Source: Streptomyces sp. NBC_01304
Lineage (GTDB): Bacteria > Actinomycetota > Actinomycetes > Streptomycetales > Streptomycetaceae
Assembly: GCF_035975855.1 (NCBI RefSeq)
Contig: NZ_CP109055.1
Location: forward strand, 1,798,001-1,862,000
Reading direction: 5' to 3'
DNA length: 64,000 nt
Under the pieces are notes generated by a model that made no database searches, was not told the origin of the DNA, and saw nothing but the letters and a program-made list of their open reading frames with translations. Shown piece by piece: positions 9,274 to 17,597 of this stretch. Made by a program: the position numbers and the translations under genes. The first letter of the stretch is position 1, and each line of letters begins with the position of its first letter.

Positions 9274-9858
9274 TCAGTCGCTCACGCCGGTCAGAGCCGT
9301 GCACGACACCTTGTGGTAGTCGCGCACGAACTGCGCCGGGTCCCGCCAGCCCGGCACCAGCTTGTCGACCTCCGGCCAGTTCTTCGCCTCGATGGCGCGC
9401 AGCGCCTGGATCTTGTGGTCGTAGAACGCCGTCATGCCCGCTTCCGTGGCGCAGCCGTTCTTCAGGTCTCCCTTGCGGTCCAGGGTCGAGTTCTTGACCA
9501 CGTCGGAGTACGCGACCAGTCCCTCGCACATCCTGACCCGGGTGTCCTCGTTGAACGCGGGGTCGCTGTAGAGCATGTTGCGGGCCTCGCGGTAGGCCGA
9601 GTTGTTCCCGCGCCAGTCATAGGGCTGCATGGACTGCCACGAGTCGAAGGCCGTGTACCAGTCGGCCTCGTGCTCGACCGGTTCGGCGGGGCACATCGCG
9701 GCGAAGGCTTCCTGCGCCATCCGCTGCTCGTCGTCGTCGGCAGGTGCCGCCGTCGCCGCCTGGGCCGGCAGAACGGCCAGTGCCAGGGCCGCCGTGAAGG
9801 CGGCGGCAGTTGACCGCAGGGCGGTGGCGGGGCGGCCTCGTGTCACGAACATCGTCAT
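9274..9858 (-). CDS. Secreted protein of unknown function
   Basis: A 194-residue predicted exported protein that I do not recognise. ATG 9858 is favoured because GGGAGAAAG lies just upstream; MTM gives a second ATG at 9852. Residues 1-38 form a signal peptide with a hydrophobic stretch (AAFTAALALAVLPAQAATA). The mature part is mostly helical by composition and contains four cysteines (in MCPAEP, MCEGL, NGCATE, VSCTAL), which could form two disulfides outside the cell. It ends 88 bp downstream of the divergent promoter side of the GH18 gene and may be expressed separately. Confidence 0.75.
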   Translation of the reverse strand: MTMFVTRGRPATALRSTAAAFTAALALAVLPAQAATAAPADDDEQRMAQEAFAAMCPAEPVEHEADWYTAFDSWQSMQPYDWRGNNSAYREARNMLYSDPAFNEDTRVRMCEGLVAYSDVVKNSTLDRKGDLKNGCATEAGMTAFYDHKIQALRAIEAKNWPEVDKLVPGWRDPAQFVRDYHKVSCTALTGVSD

Positions 9859-9958
9859 TCGCTTTCTCCCGTCGGGTTCAGCGTCATGACTTTCACGCGG
9901 GTGGCAGTGGATCAAGCGACACACCACGCCGGTCACCGTTCCGGCGGGTGCCCCCGCG

Positions 9959-9994
9959 CTGCGAAGTACCCGGGGCAGGCCCTAGCCTGACCGC
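9959..9994 (+). promoter_or_regulatory. Leaderless promoter of the PemK/MazF-like gene
   Basis: TAGCCT at 9983-9988 lies 6 nt before the GTG start at 9995, with CTGCGA at 9959-9964 as a weak -35 separated by 18 nt. No ribosome binding site precedes the GTG. This spacing is typical of leaderless Streptomyces transcripts. Confidence 0.6.
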
Positions 9995-10453
9995 GTGACT
10001 GCCTTCACTGATGATTCCCGCATGCCCGAAACCCCTGGCCAGGATGGTGCCTTCGCGACCTGTGAGTGCGAGGCGCAGGAGGTCGGCACGGTCCGTACGG
10101 AGTACTCCCCCGCGCACGACGGAGACCCGGACCCCGGCGAGATCGTGTGGACCTGGGTGCCGTACGAGGAGAACGACGGCCGCGGCAAGGACCGCCCGGT
10201 CCTCGTCGTCGCCCGCGAGACCGGGGGCACGCTGCTCGCCGTACAGCTCTCCAGCAAGCGGCACGACCAGGACCGCGAGTGGGTGGCCCTCGGCAGCGGG
10301 CCCTGGGACAGCTCGGGGCGCGACTCGTGGGTGGACCTGGACCGGGTCCTTCGGGTGCACGAGCGGGGGATGCGACGGGAGGCCTGCGCGCTGGATCGGG
10401 GCCGCTTCAATCTCGTGGTGCTGCGGCTTCGTGAACGGTATGGCTGGCGCTAG
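9995..10453 (+). CDS. PemK/MazF-like protein
   Basis: A 152-residue protein with a PemK/MazF-type beta-barrel pattern: GEIVWTWVPY, then KDRPVLVVARE, then hydrophobic strands to the C-terminus. MazF-type toxins are mRNA-cutting endoribonucleases. Here a 40-residue Asp/Glu-rich N-terminal extension precedes the barrel and no antitoxin gene is adjacent, so toxicity is not supported by context. Similar solitary genes are known in actinobacteria. Transcription appears leaderless from a TAGCCT -10 box. The gene converges with the macrodomain-type gene, with a hairpin between them. Confidence 0.75.
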   Translation: MTAFTDDSRMPETPGQDGAFATCECEAQEVGTVRTEYSPAHDGDPDPGEIVWTWVPYEENDGRGKDRPVLVVARETGGTLLAVQLSSKRHDQDREWVALGSGPWDSSGRDSWVDLDRVLRVHERGMRREACALDRGRFNLVVLRLRERYGWR

Positions 10454-10514
10454 GGCCTGTCTTCAAACTCCCGCCCCTCCGGCGTTTGAGGAGCGGGGTC
10501 CGGGGCGGAGCCCC

Positions 10515-10545
10515 GCGTCGTACAGCACGCCGGGCTGCACGACGC
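10515..10545. terminator. Bidirectional hairpin between convergent genes
   Basis: GCGTCGT (10515-10521) pairs with ACGACGC (10539-10545), and CAGC (10523-10526) with GCTG (10534-10537), around a 7-nt loop; one A-C mismatch separates the two helices. A second hairpin CGGGGC-GGA-GCCCCG sits just before at 10501-10515. Both lie between the PemK/MazF-like and macrodomain genes. Confidence 0.7.
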
Positions 10546-10552
10546 GCCGGGG

Positions 10553-11395
10553 TCAGCCGGGAAACGCCGCCTCGAACGCCGCCCTCGTCACACCGCCCCG
10601 GTCGAGCACCCCGAACACCACATGCTCGAACCGCCCCGCGAAGCGTCCCCCTTCGGTGAGCAGCGCCCGGAACGCCTCCGCCACCTGCGCCGGATCGTTC
10701 TGGAACACCCCGCAGCCCCACGCCCCGAGCACCAGCCTGCGATACCCGCACGCCGCCGCCGTCTCGAGCACCCGCTCGGCGCGTGCGGCGAGCGCGGCCG
10801 GGATGCGGTCGGCCAGCTCCGGGGTGCGGCGTGCGATCACCCCCGCGTTCGGCGCCGGTGAGGTGAGGAAGCCCGCCTCGTACGGCACGTCCAGGAGGCG
10901 GCCCCGGTCGTCGCGGAAGACCGGGACGCCCGGCGAGTGGATCACGCGGTCCGAGTAGAAGGGGTCGCGCTCCGCCCGGTGGTGGTCGTAGAACTCGGGC
11001 GCCCGCAGCAGGCACGCATACAGCGCCGAGCCCCGGCAGAGCGCCTCCTCCTGGGCCTGCGCCCCGTTGAGGTAGCCGCCACCGGGATTGCGCGCCGAGG
11101 CGAAGTTGAGCACGGCGACCGGTCCGGGCCCCTCGCCCACCGCGCCCGGCCCGGACGCCTCGCCCGCCAGCCTGCGCGCCGCCTCCAGGCTGCTCTCGCC
11201 CGTCACCTCGATCACCGTGGTCACGGGCGCCGCGGCGGGCACCTCCACCGGGTCGGGGCCGAACATCCTCGTGCCGCCCAGGGCCGCCGCGACGCCGGCC
11301 GCGAGCGTGACCGCGCGGCCGTCGGAGGCGACGTACCCACCCGCCTCGACGATCTCTTCCGTGTGCTTCGCCACAGCCCGCAGCCGTGCGCTCAT
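10553..11395 (-). CDS. Bacterial PARG / macrodomain protein (TIGR02452-like)
   Basis: A 280-residue protein of the microbial poly(ADP-ribose) glycohydrolase type, with a macrodomain that would remove ADP-ribose from proteins. The PARG signature is complete: GGG in NPGGGYLNG followed by QEE in AQAQEEALC, where the second glutamate is catalytic in known enzymes. The fold continues with WGCGVFQNDP, also typical. ATG 11395 is preceded by GGGGGAGAG. The gene is divergent from the egt operon, with 208 bp between them. Its natural substrate here (protein, nucleic acid or tRNA ADP-ribose) cannot be read from the sequence. Confidence 0.88.
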   Translation of the reverse strand: MSARLRAVAKHTEEIVEAGGYVASDGRAVTLAAGVAAALGGTRMFGPDPVEVPAAAPVTTVIEVTGESSLEAARRLAGEASGPGAVGEGPGPVAVLNFASARNPGGGYLNGAQAQEEALCRGSALYACLLRAPEFYDHHRAERDPFYSDRVIHSPGVPVFRDDRGRLLDVPYEAGFLTSPAPNAGVIARRTPELADRIPAALAARAERVLETAAACGYRRLVLGAWGCGVFQNDPAQVAEAFRALLTEGGRFAGRFEHVVFGVLDRGGVTRAAFEAAFPG

Positions 11396-11517
11396 GATCT
11401 CTCCCCCGTCACCTGCATGAACGCATCGTGTGCTGCGCAAGTCCGGTGCCGCAACAGACTTTTCCCACCCCAGGGGCACTCTTGTGCGAACGCCTCGAAG
11501 GGTCTTGGGTGGACCGG

Positions 11518-11558
11518 GTGTGCACAACTCGGGCCATCCGTACCCGTGTTGTGCACAC
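11518..11558. promoter_or_regulatory. Paired TGTGCACA palindromes upstream of egtA
   Basis: An 11-bp inverted repeat, GTGTGCACAAC (11518-11528) and GTTGTGCACAC (11548-11558), each arm itself containing the 8-bp palindrome TGTGCACA. The octamers start 31 bp apart, close to three helical turns, so two dimers could sit on one DNA face. The site lies 46-86 bp upstream of egtA and could also act on the divergent macrodomain gene. Confidence 0.5.
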
Positions 11559-11603
11559 GCACAAAACGCACAGTCCATTGGTTCTCGACAGGAGGATCCG
11601 GCC

Positions 11604-12869
11604 ATGAAAGAGGCCGACTGTACGGAGCTCGCCCCGGCCGTCACGCAGGCCGAGGCAGAAGCTCTGGTGCATGGCATCTGCTTCAAGACGGGACCACCCC
11701 GCACCCTCGGTGTGGAGGTGGAGTTCCTCGTCCACGAGCTGCGGCTGCCGCGGCTCCCCGTCCCTCCCGACCGGCGCGCCGCCGCACATGCCGCACTGCG
11801 CGCCCTGCCCCTCCGCTCGGCCCTCACGGTCGAGCCCGGCGGCCAGCTGGAGCTCAGCTCGCTGCCCGCCGCCTCGCTCACTCAGTGCGTCGACTCCGTA
11901 TCCGCCGACCTCACGCAAGTGCGCGGCACGCTCGCGGAGTTCGGCCTCGGCCTCACCGGGATCGGCCAGGAGCCCTGGCTGCCGCCGCGCCGGGTGCTGC
12001 ACGAGCCGCGCTACGACGCGATGGAGCGCTGCCTCGACCGGGCGGGACCCGCCGGCCGGGCCATGATGTGCTCCACGGCGTCCGTGCAGATCTGCCTGGA
12101 CGCGGGCCACGAGGAGCCGGGACCGCTCGGACACGGGCGGCGCTGGCAGATGGCGCACCTGCTCGGCGCGGTCCTGGTCGCGGCGTTCGCCAACTCGCCC
12201 TTCGAGCAAGGCCGTTCGACCGGCTGGCGCTCGACCCGGCAGGCCCGGTGGGCGGCGATCGATCCGGGCCGCTCGGCCGCGCCGCCGCCCGGCCCGGAGC
12301 CACGGACCGCCTGGACGCGGCACGTCCTGGACGCGCCGGTGATGTGTGTGCGCAGCGACGACGGACCGTGGCCGGTGCCGCAGGGCCTGACCTTCCGCGA
12401 GTGGGTGCGCACCGGCCGGCCGCGGCCGCCGACCCGCGCGGATCTCGACTACCACCTCACGACGCTGTTTCCGCCGGTACGTCCCCGGGGTCACCTGGAA
12501 CTGCGGATGATCGACGCCCAGCCGGGCGAGGACGGCTGGCAGGTTCCCCTGGCCGTCGTGGACGCGCTGTTCGACGACCCCGAGGCGGCCGAGCGGGCCT
12601 ACCGGACGGTCAAACCCCTGGCCGAGCGTGCCAGTTGCGCGGCGCCGGACAACCCGCTGTGGCGGTCCGCCGCACGCGACGCCCTGACCGATCCGGAGCT
12701 GCACGAGGCCGCCGTCGGCTGTTTCGCCGCGGCCCTGGACGCCCTGCCCCGGCGGGGCGCGTCGGCCGCGCTCCGCGACGCGGTCGGCGCCTTCGCCGAA
12801 CGTCATGTGTCGCGCGGCCGCTGCCCGGCCGACGACCTGCTCGACCGGGCCCACGGGAGGCAGCCGTGA
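11604..12869 (+). CDS. egtA: Ergothioneine biosynthesis glutamate-cysteine ligase EgtA
   Basis: A 421-residue ATP-dependent ligase joining L-glutamate to L-cysteine to give gamma-glutamylcysteine, the sulfur donor of ergothioneine in the mycobacterial-type pathway. The GCS2-like core is visible: TLGVEVEFLVHE near residues 30-42, QLELSS, MMCSTASVQICLD, and HLELRMIDAQPG near the C-terminus. ATG 11604 has AGGAGG 9 nt upstream. It is the first of four tightly packed egt genes, and its TGA overlaps an in-frame GTG of egtB. Position in the cluster distinguishes it from a general glutathione-type GshA. Confidence 0.95.
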   Translation: MKEADCTELAPAVTQAEAEALVHGICFKTGPPRTLGVEVEFLVHELRLPRLPVPPDRRAAAHAALRALPLRSALTVEPGGQLELSSLPAASLTQCVDSVSADLTQVRGTLAEFGLGLTGIGQEPWLPPRRVLHEPRYDAMERCLDRAGPAGRAMMCSTASVQICLDAGHEEPGPLGHGRRWQMAHLLGAVLVAAFANSPFEQGRSTGWRSTRQARWAAIDPGRSAAPPPGPEPRTAWTRHVLDAPVMCVRSDDGPWPVPQGLTFREWVRTGRPRPPTRADLDYHLTTLFPPVRPRGHLELRMIDAQPGEDGWQVPLAVVDALFDDPEAAERAYRTVKPLAERASCAAPDNPLWRSAARDALTDPELHEAAVGCFAAALDALPRRGASAALRDAVGAFAERHVSRGRCPADDLLDRAHGRQP

Positions 12870-12904
12870 CCCGACACCCCGTACGAGAACCGTGGGAGGC
12901 ACCC

Positions 12905-14242
12905 ATGACCGCACCCGAGGCCCCGGCCGACCCGGCCCTGCTCCGCGAGCGTGCCCTGGTGGCGCTCACCGCGGCGCGGGCCCGGACCCGGCTGCTCACC
13001 ACCTGTGTGGACGATGCCGAACTGACCGCGCAGCACTCGCCGTTGATGTCGCCCCTGGTGTGGGATCTGGCGCACATCGGCAACCAGGAGGAGCAGTGGC
13101 TCCTCCGTGCCGTCGCCGGGCGGGAGGCCATGCGGCCGGAGATCGACTCGGTGTACGACGCCTTCGAGCACCCGCGCGCCGAGCGCCCCACGCTGCCGCT
13201 CCTGACGCCCGCCGAGTCCCAGCGCTATGCCGCCGACGTCCGCGGCAGGGTCCTGGACGTCCTGGAGCGCACCCCGCTGCACGGCGCCGGACCGCTGACC
13301 GACGCGGCCTTCGCCTTCGGGATGATCGCGCAGCACGAGCAGCAGCACGACGAGACGATGCTCATCACGCATCAGCTGCGGCGCGGCCCGGCCGCCCTCA
13401 CCGCTCCCGAACCACCGCCGTCGAAGGGCCTGCCGACGCCCGAAGTACTCGTCCCCGGCGGTCCGTTCACGATGGGCACCTCCACCGAGCCGTGGGCCCT
13501 GGACAACGAGCGGCCCGCGCACCGGCGTGACGTGGCGGCGTACTGGATCGACACGACACCCGTCACCTGCGGCGCGTATCTGAACTTCATGGCCGACGGC
13601 GGGTACACGCAGTCCCGCTGGTGGGACCCGGCCGGCTGGGCGCACATCACCGAGCACGGCATCCGGGCCCCGCTGTTCTGGCGCGAGGAGGGCGGGCAGT
13701 GGCTGCGGCGCCGGTTCGGGGTGACCGAGCCGGTGCCGGTGGACGAGCCGGTGCTGCATGTGAGCTGGTACGAGGCCGACGCCTACGCCCGCTGGGCGGG
13801 GCGGCGGCTGCCCACCGAGGCCGAGTGGGAGAAGGCCGCCCGCCACGACCCGGCGACGGGCCGCTCGCGCCGCTATCCGTGGGGCGACGCGGACCCGACG
13901 CCCGCGCACGCCAACCTGGGCCAGCGGCATCTGCGGCCGGCCCCGGCGGGCGCGTACGAGGCGGGTGAATCCCCGTACGGGGTGCGGCAGTTGATCGGTG
14001 ACGTGTGGGAGTGGACGGCCTCGGACTTCCTGCCGCACCCGGGGTTCGTCGCCTTTCCCTACCGCGAGTACTCGGAGGTCTTCTTCGGCCCCGGCCACAA
14101 GGTGCTGCGCGGCGGGTCGTTCGCCGTGGACCAGGTGGCCTGCCGGGGCACGTTCCGCAACTGGGACTATCCGGTGCGCCGGCAGATCTTCTCCGGGTTC
14201 CGCACGGCGCGGGACGCCTCCGTCGAAGAGGGGGCCCGCTGA
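12905..14242 (+). CDS. egtB: Ergothioneine biosynthesis sulfoxide synthase EgtB
   Basis: A 445-residue non-haem iron enzyme that uses O2 to join gamma-glutamylcysteine to trimethylhistidine (hercynine), forming a C-S bond and a sulfoxide. The N-terminal DinB-like domain shows iron ligands in DLAHIGNQEEQW and in QHEQQHDE. The C-terminal formylglycine-generating-enzyme-like domain begins near residue 180 (VLVPGGPFTMGT) and ends in RNWDYPVRRQIFSGFR. Two starts are plausible: ATG 12905 (GGGAGG 5 nt upstream) and GTG 12866, which overlaps the egtA stop as GTGA and also has GGAGG. Stop and egtC start share TGATG. Confidence 0.96.
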   Translation: MTAPEAPADPALLRERALVALTAARARTRLLTTCVDDAELTAQHSPLMSPLVWDLAHIGNQEEQWLLRAVAGREAMRPEIDSVYDAFEHPRAERPTLPLLTPAESQRYAADVRGRVLDVLERTPLHGAGPLTDAAFAFGMIAQHEQQHDETMLITHQLRRGPAALTAPEPPPSKGLPTPEVLVPGGPFTMGTSTEPWALDNERPAHRRDVAAYWIDTTPVTCGAYLNFMADGGYTQSRWWDPAGWAHITEHGIRAPLFWREEGGQWLRRRFGVTEPVPVDEPVLHVSWYEADAYARWAGRRLPTEAEWEKAARHDPATGRSRRYPWGDADPTPAHANLGQRHLRPAPAGAYEAGESPYGVRQLIGDVWEWTASDFLPHPGFVAFPYREYSEVFFGPGHKVLRGGSFAVDQVACRGTFRNWDYPVRRQIFSGFRTARDASVEEGAR

Positions 14243-15045
14243 TGTGCCGCCACCTGGCCTTCCTCGGCCCGCCCGAACCGCTCGGCGAGCTCCTGGTGCG
14301 GCCGCCGCACGGCCTGTACCGGCAGGCCTGGGCGCCCCGGCACCAGCAGCACGGGACGGTCAACGCCGATGGTTTCGGGGTGGGTTGGTACGCGGACGGC
14401 GATCCGGTGCCGGCCCGCTACCGCCGGTCCGGGCCGATGTGGGCCGACGCGTCGTTCGCCGATCTGGCGCGGGTCGTAAGGAGTGGGGCCATGCTCGCCG
14501 CGGTGCGGGACGCGACGGTGGCGGGGGCGGACGGGGAGGCCGCGGCCGCGCCCTTCGCGTCGGGGCCCTGGCTGTTCAGCCACAACGGGGCCGTCACCGG
14601 CTGGCCCCGCTCGCTGGCGGAGCTCGCCCGTGAACTGCCGCCCGAGGAGCTGCTCCGCCTGGAGGCACGCTGCGACGCGGCCCTCGTCTGGGCGCTGGTG
14701 CTGCACCGTCTGAGGACCGGCGACGAGGGCCCGCAAGCCCTCGCCGACACCGTCCTCGACATCGCCGCGGCAGCCCCCGGCTCCCGCCTCAACCTCCTGC
14801 TCACCGACGGCGAGACCATCGTCGCGACCGCCTGGGGCGACACCCTCTGGTACCGCGCGGAGCCCGACCGCCGCACGGTCGTCGCCTCCGAGCCCTACGA
14901 CGACGACCCGCACTGGCACGAGGTCCCCGACCGCACCCTGCTCGCCGCGAGCCGCACCGATGTGCTGCTCACCCCGCTGAAGGACCTCGACGAGGCCCGC
15001 GTACCCCTTGCACCGCTCGCACCACTGAAGGAGACCCTCGCGTGA
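14242..15045 (+). CDS. egtC: Ergothioneine biosynthesis glutamine amidotransferase-like EgtC
   Basis: A 267-residue class II glutamine amidotransferase-fold protein that removes the gamma-glutamyl group from the EgtB product. The N-terminal nucleophile is Cys2 directly after the start (MCRHLAFLG), exposed when Met is removed. Further motifs are NADGFGVGWY near residue 40 and LFSHNGAV near residue 112. ATG 14242 overlaps the egtB stop, and its own TGA overlaps the GTG of egtD, showing translational coupling. The last enzyme of the pathway, the PLP lyase EgtE, is not encoded in this window. Confidence 0.95.
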   Translation: MCRHLAFLGPPEPLGELLVRPPHGLYRQAWAPRHQQHGTVNADGFGVGWYADGDPVPARYRRSGPMWADASFADLARVVRSGAMLAAVRDATVAGADGEAAAAPFASGPWLFSHNGAVTGWPRSLAELARELPPEELLRLEARCDAALVWALVLHRLRTGDEGPQALADTVLDIAAAAPGSRLNLLLTDGETIVATAWGDTLWYRAEPDRRTVVASEPYDDDPHWHEVPDRTLLAASRTDVLLTPLKDLDEARVPLAPLAPLKETLA

Positions 15046-16001
15046 GCCCGTTCCTCGTCACCAGGACCCTGCCCGAGGACGCCACCGACGCCGACCTGCG
15101 CGCCGACGTCCTCGCCGGCCTGACCCAGAGCCCCAAGACACTGCCGCCGAAGTGGTTCTACGACGCCCGGGGAAGCGCGCTGTTCGAGCAGATCACCGCC
15201 CTGGACGAGTACTACCCGACCCGCGCCGAACGCGAGATCCTGCTCGCCCGTGCCGACGAGATAGCCGCCGCGACGGGGGCGCGGACGCTGATCGAGCTGG
15301 GCTCGGGCTCCTCGGACAAGACCCGGCACCTCCTCGACGCGCTCACCGATCTGCAGACGTACGTTCCCGTCGATGTCAGCGAGACCGCCCTGCGCCAGGC
15401 CGGGCACGGTCTGATCGCACAGCGCCCCGCCCTCCAAGTGCACGCCCTGATCGCCGACTTCACCCGGGGACTGGCCCTGCCGGACACTCCGGGGCCGCGG
15501 CTGCTCGCGTTCCTCGGCGGCACGATCGGCAATCTGGTGCCCGCCGAACGTGCCGCGTTCTTCTCGTCCGTACGTTCCCTGCTGGCGCCCGGCGACTCGT
15601 TGCTGCTCGGCACCGACCTGGTGAAGGACGAGGCCACGCTGGTCGCGGCGTACGACGACGCGGCCGGGGTGACCGCGGAGTTCAACAAGAACGTCCTGAG
15701 CGTCATCAACCGCGAGCTCGACGCCGACTTCGATCCGGCGGCCTTCGACCACGTCGCGCACTGGGACAGGGAGCAGGAGTGGATCGAGATGCGGCTGCGG
15801 GCGCGTACCGCGCACACCGTGAAGATCCCGTCCCTCGACCTGGCCGTGGACTTCGCGGCGGGCGAGGAGTTGCGCACGGAGGTGTCGGCGAAGTTCCGTG
15901 AGGAGGGGATCTGCGCCGAACTCGCCGCCGTGGGCCTTGAACCGGTGAAGTGGTGGACGGACGAGGCGGGACGCTTCGCGCTGTCGTTGTTCCGGGCGTG
16001 A
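15042..16001 (+). CDS. egtD: L-histidine N-alpha-methyltransferase EgtD
   Basis: A 319-residue SAM-dependent enzyme that trimethylates histidine to hercynine, the first histidine step of ergothioneine synthesis. The SAM-binding motif LIELGSGSSDKT is near residues 84-95. FDARGSALFEQIT-like and FLGGTIGNLVP motifs (residues 157-167) mark the DUF2260/EgtD family, and EWIEMRLRA contains the conserved glutamate that holds histidine. The GTG start overlaps the egtC stop by 4 nt (GTGA). It closes the egtABCD operon and converges with a sugar-binding lipoprotein gene. Confidence 0.96.
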   Translation: MSPFLVTRTLPEDATDADLRADVLAGLTQSPKTLPPKWFYDARGSALFEQITALDEYYPTRAEREILLARADEIAAATGARTLIELGSGSSDKTRHLLDALTDLQTYVPVDVSETALRQAGHGLIAQRPALQVHALIADFTRGLALPDTPGPRLLAFLGGTIGNLVPAERAAFFSSVRSLLAPGDSLLLGTDLVKDEATLVAAYDDAAGVTAEFNKNVLSVINRELDADFDPAAFDHVAHWDREQEWIEMRLRARTAHTVKIPSLDLAVDFAAGEELRTEVSAKFREEGICAELAAVGLEPVKWWTDEAGRFALSLFRA

Positions 16002-16054
16002 ACGGCCGCGCAGGGAGCTGATGTTGAGGTCATTTCGCCCGAGGAGCCCCTGAA

Positions 16055-17356
16055 TCAAGGCTTCCTCAGGTCGAGTGCCTCGGTGATCCGGCGCGACGCG
16101 GTCTTCGCCGTGCGCGCCGGGTCGCCCCCGGTGAGGACCTCGGTCATCCACGCCTTGATCGGGTTGTCCTCCTCGACGGCCGCCCAGCGCGGCGAGTTGG
16201 GCGTGGCCCGGCCCCGGGCGGCACCCTTCGCCATGGCCTCGACGCCGGGTTCACCCGCCACGACGCCGGCCAGGGTGGTCTTGTTGGGCACATAGTTCAT
16301 GGACCGGGCCAGCTCGGTCTGCCACTTCTTGCCGGCGAGGGCCGCCACGACGTCGACGGCCGCGTCCCGCTCGTCACTGCGTTCGGGCACGACGAGGTCG
16401 GAGCCGCCGGTGAAGACGGCTCCCGGCCGGCCCTGCCGCTTGCCGGGGACCGGGAAGAAGCCCAGCTTCCCCTTCAGGTCGGGGTTCTTCTCCTCGATGA
16501 GGCGGGCCGCCCCCGGTACGGAGACGATCTGGGCGACGTCGCCCTTCGCGAACACCTCGGCCTGCGGCGGGGTCTCCTCGTCGGCGTCCTCGGGTCCCTG
16601 GCCGAGCGCCTGCAGCCGCCGGTAGAAGTCCATGGCGCGCAGCGCGGCGGGGCTGTCCAGGCTGCCCTTCCACACTCCGCTGTGCTCGGTGGCGAGTTCG
16701 CCGCCCTCCTCCCAGATGAACCCGGAGAGCGTGTACCAGTCCTGCCCGGCGAGGTAGATGCCTTGGTTTCCGCCGGAGTTGAGGCGTCGGGTGTACGCCA
16801 GCCACTCGTCGTACGAAGCGGGCGGGCGCTTGATGCCGGCCGCGGTGAAGAGGTCCTTGTTGTAGATGACGACGCGATTGGCGGCGTACCAGGGGATGCC
16901 GAACTGCTTGCCGTTGAAGCTGCCGGGCTCGGCGAGTCCGGGCACCCAGTCGTCCATGCCGAAGTCCCGCAGGGACTCGAGCGAGAGGTCCGCGAGGCCG
17001 CGCTGGTCGACGTACTGGGCGACCTGGGTGTTGCCGACCTCGATGACGTCCGGGGCGTCGGACGCGGCGTCGGGGTCCTCGCTCACTCCCGGGTCCGGCG
17101 TCGCGAGGGCGGCCGACACCTTCTTGCCGATGCCGCTCCACTCCTGGATCCGGATGTCGAGGTCGACTTCGGGGTGCCGCTCCTCGAACCAGGCGCTGAA
17201 CTTCTCGATGAAGCCCTGCGAGGCACTGTCCTTCATCAGCCACACGGTGACGGTGCGCTGCCCGGAGTCGTCGGCGTTGCCGGGCAGGAGGCCGCAGCCG
17301 CCCAGCACGGCGACGGACGACAGGGCCAGACAGACGGCGAGGAAGCGCTGTTTCAC
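16055..17356 (-). CDS. Orphan sugar ABC transporter substrate-binding lipoprotein
   Basis: A 433-residue extracellular solute-binding protein of the sugar family. The lipobox VLGGC puts the lipidated cysteine at about residue 21, after a short signal peptide starting with positively charged residues. Family 1 traits include TVTVWLMKDS and the GIPWYAANRVVIYNKDLF region. GTG 17356 was chosen because it directly precedes the signal peptide and AAGGTGGA lies upstream; an upstream ATG would add 18 residues before it. No permease or ATPase gene is nearby, so it must share a transporter elsewhere. An upstream DasR-like site hints at an aminosugar ligand. Confidence 0.9.
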   Translation of the reverse strand: MKQRFLAVCLALSSVAVLGGCGLLPGNADDSGQRTVTVWLMKDSASQGFIEKFSAWFEERHPEVDLDIRIQEWSGIGKKVSAALATPDPGVSEDPDAASDAPDVIEVGNTQVAQYVDQRGLADLSLESLRDFGMDDWVPGLAEPGSFNGKQFGIPWYAANRVVIYNKDLFTAAGIKRPPASYDEWLAYTRRLNSGGNQGIYLAGQDWYTLSGFIWEEGGELATEHSGVWKGSLDSPAALRAMDFYRRLQALGQGPEDADEETPPQAEVFAKGDVAQIVSVPGAARLIEEKNPDLKGKLGFFPVPGKRQGRPGAVFTGGSDLVVPERSDERDAAVDVVAALAGKKWQTELARSMNYVPNKTTLAGVVAGEPGVEAMAKGAARGRATPNSPRWAAVEEDNPIKAWMTEVLTGGDPARTAKTASRRITEALDLRKP

Positions 17357-17407
17357 TGGGGGTCCACCTTCGGGATGCGGGCACGGAGGATCGCCCGAGG
17401 TGGGGGT

Positions 17408-17424
17408 CAAGCGGTCAGCGCTTG
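17408..17424. promoter_or_regulatory. Dyad upstream of the orphan binding protein
   Basis: CAAGCG-GTCAG-CGCTTG, a perfect 6-bp inverted repeat with 5-nt centre, lies 52-68 bp upstream of the binding-protein start. A dimeric repressor site is possible; the cognate factor is unknown. Confidence 0.35.
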
Positions 17425-17445
17425 TTCGGGTGTGGTGGCTGGATT

Positions 17446-17459
17446 TTGGTATGGACCAA
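17446..17459. promoter_or_regulatory. DasR-responsive-element-like site
   Basis: TTGGT-ATGG-ACCAA is a perfect 5-bp dyad. Its core TGGTATGGACCA matches the DasR consensus core TGGTCTAGACCA at 10 of 12 positions. DasR is the Streptomyces GntR-type regulator of N-acetylglucosamine use. The site is about 90-100 bp upstream of the binding-protein gene and 140 bp before dodecin. Confidence 0.5.
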
Positions 17460-17597
17460 TGGGTCGGTCAAGGGGTTGGCGTGTCATGTCCCAGCTATTG
17501 GACGAGTCCACCGCCTCGCGCACCGGGGCCCGCTGGGGCACGGTGGAGTGACCGCCGGACGGGCGGCCAGGAGCCAGAGCAAGGGAGTGCGAGCCCT

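Noticed and set aside
9995..10453. A toxin-antitoxin pair
   Set aside because: Only the PemK/MazF-like gene is present; no antitoxin-sized gene precedes or follows it.
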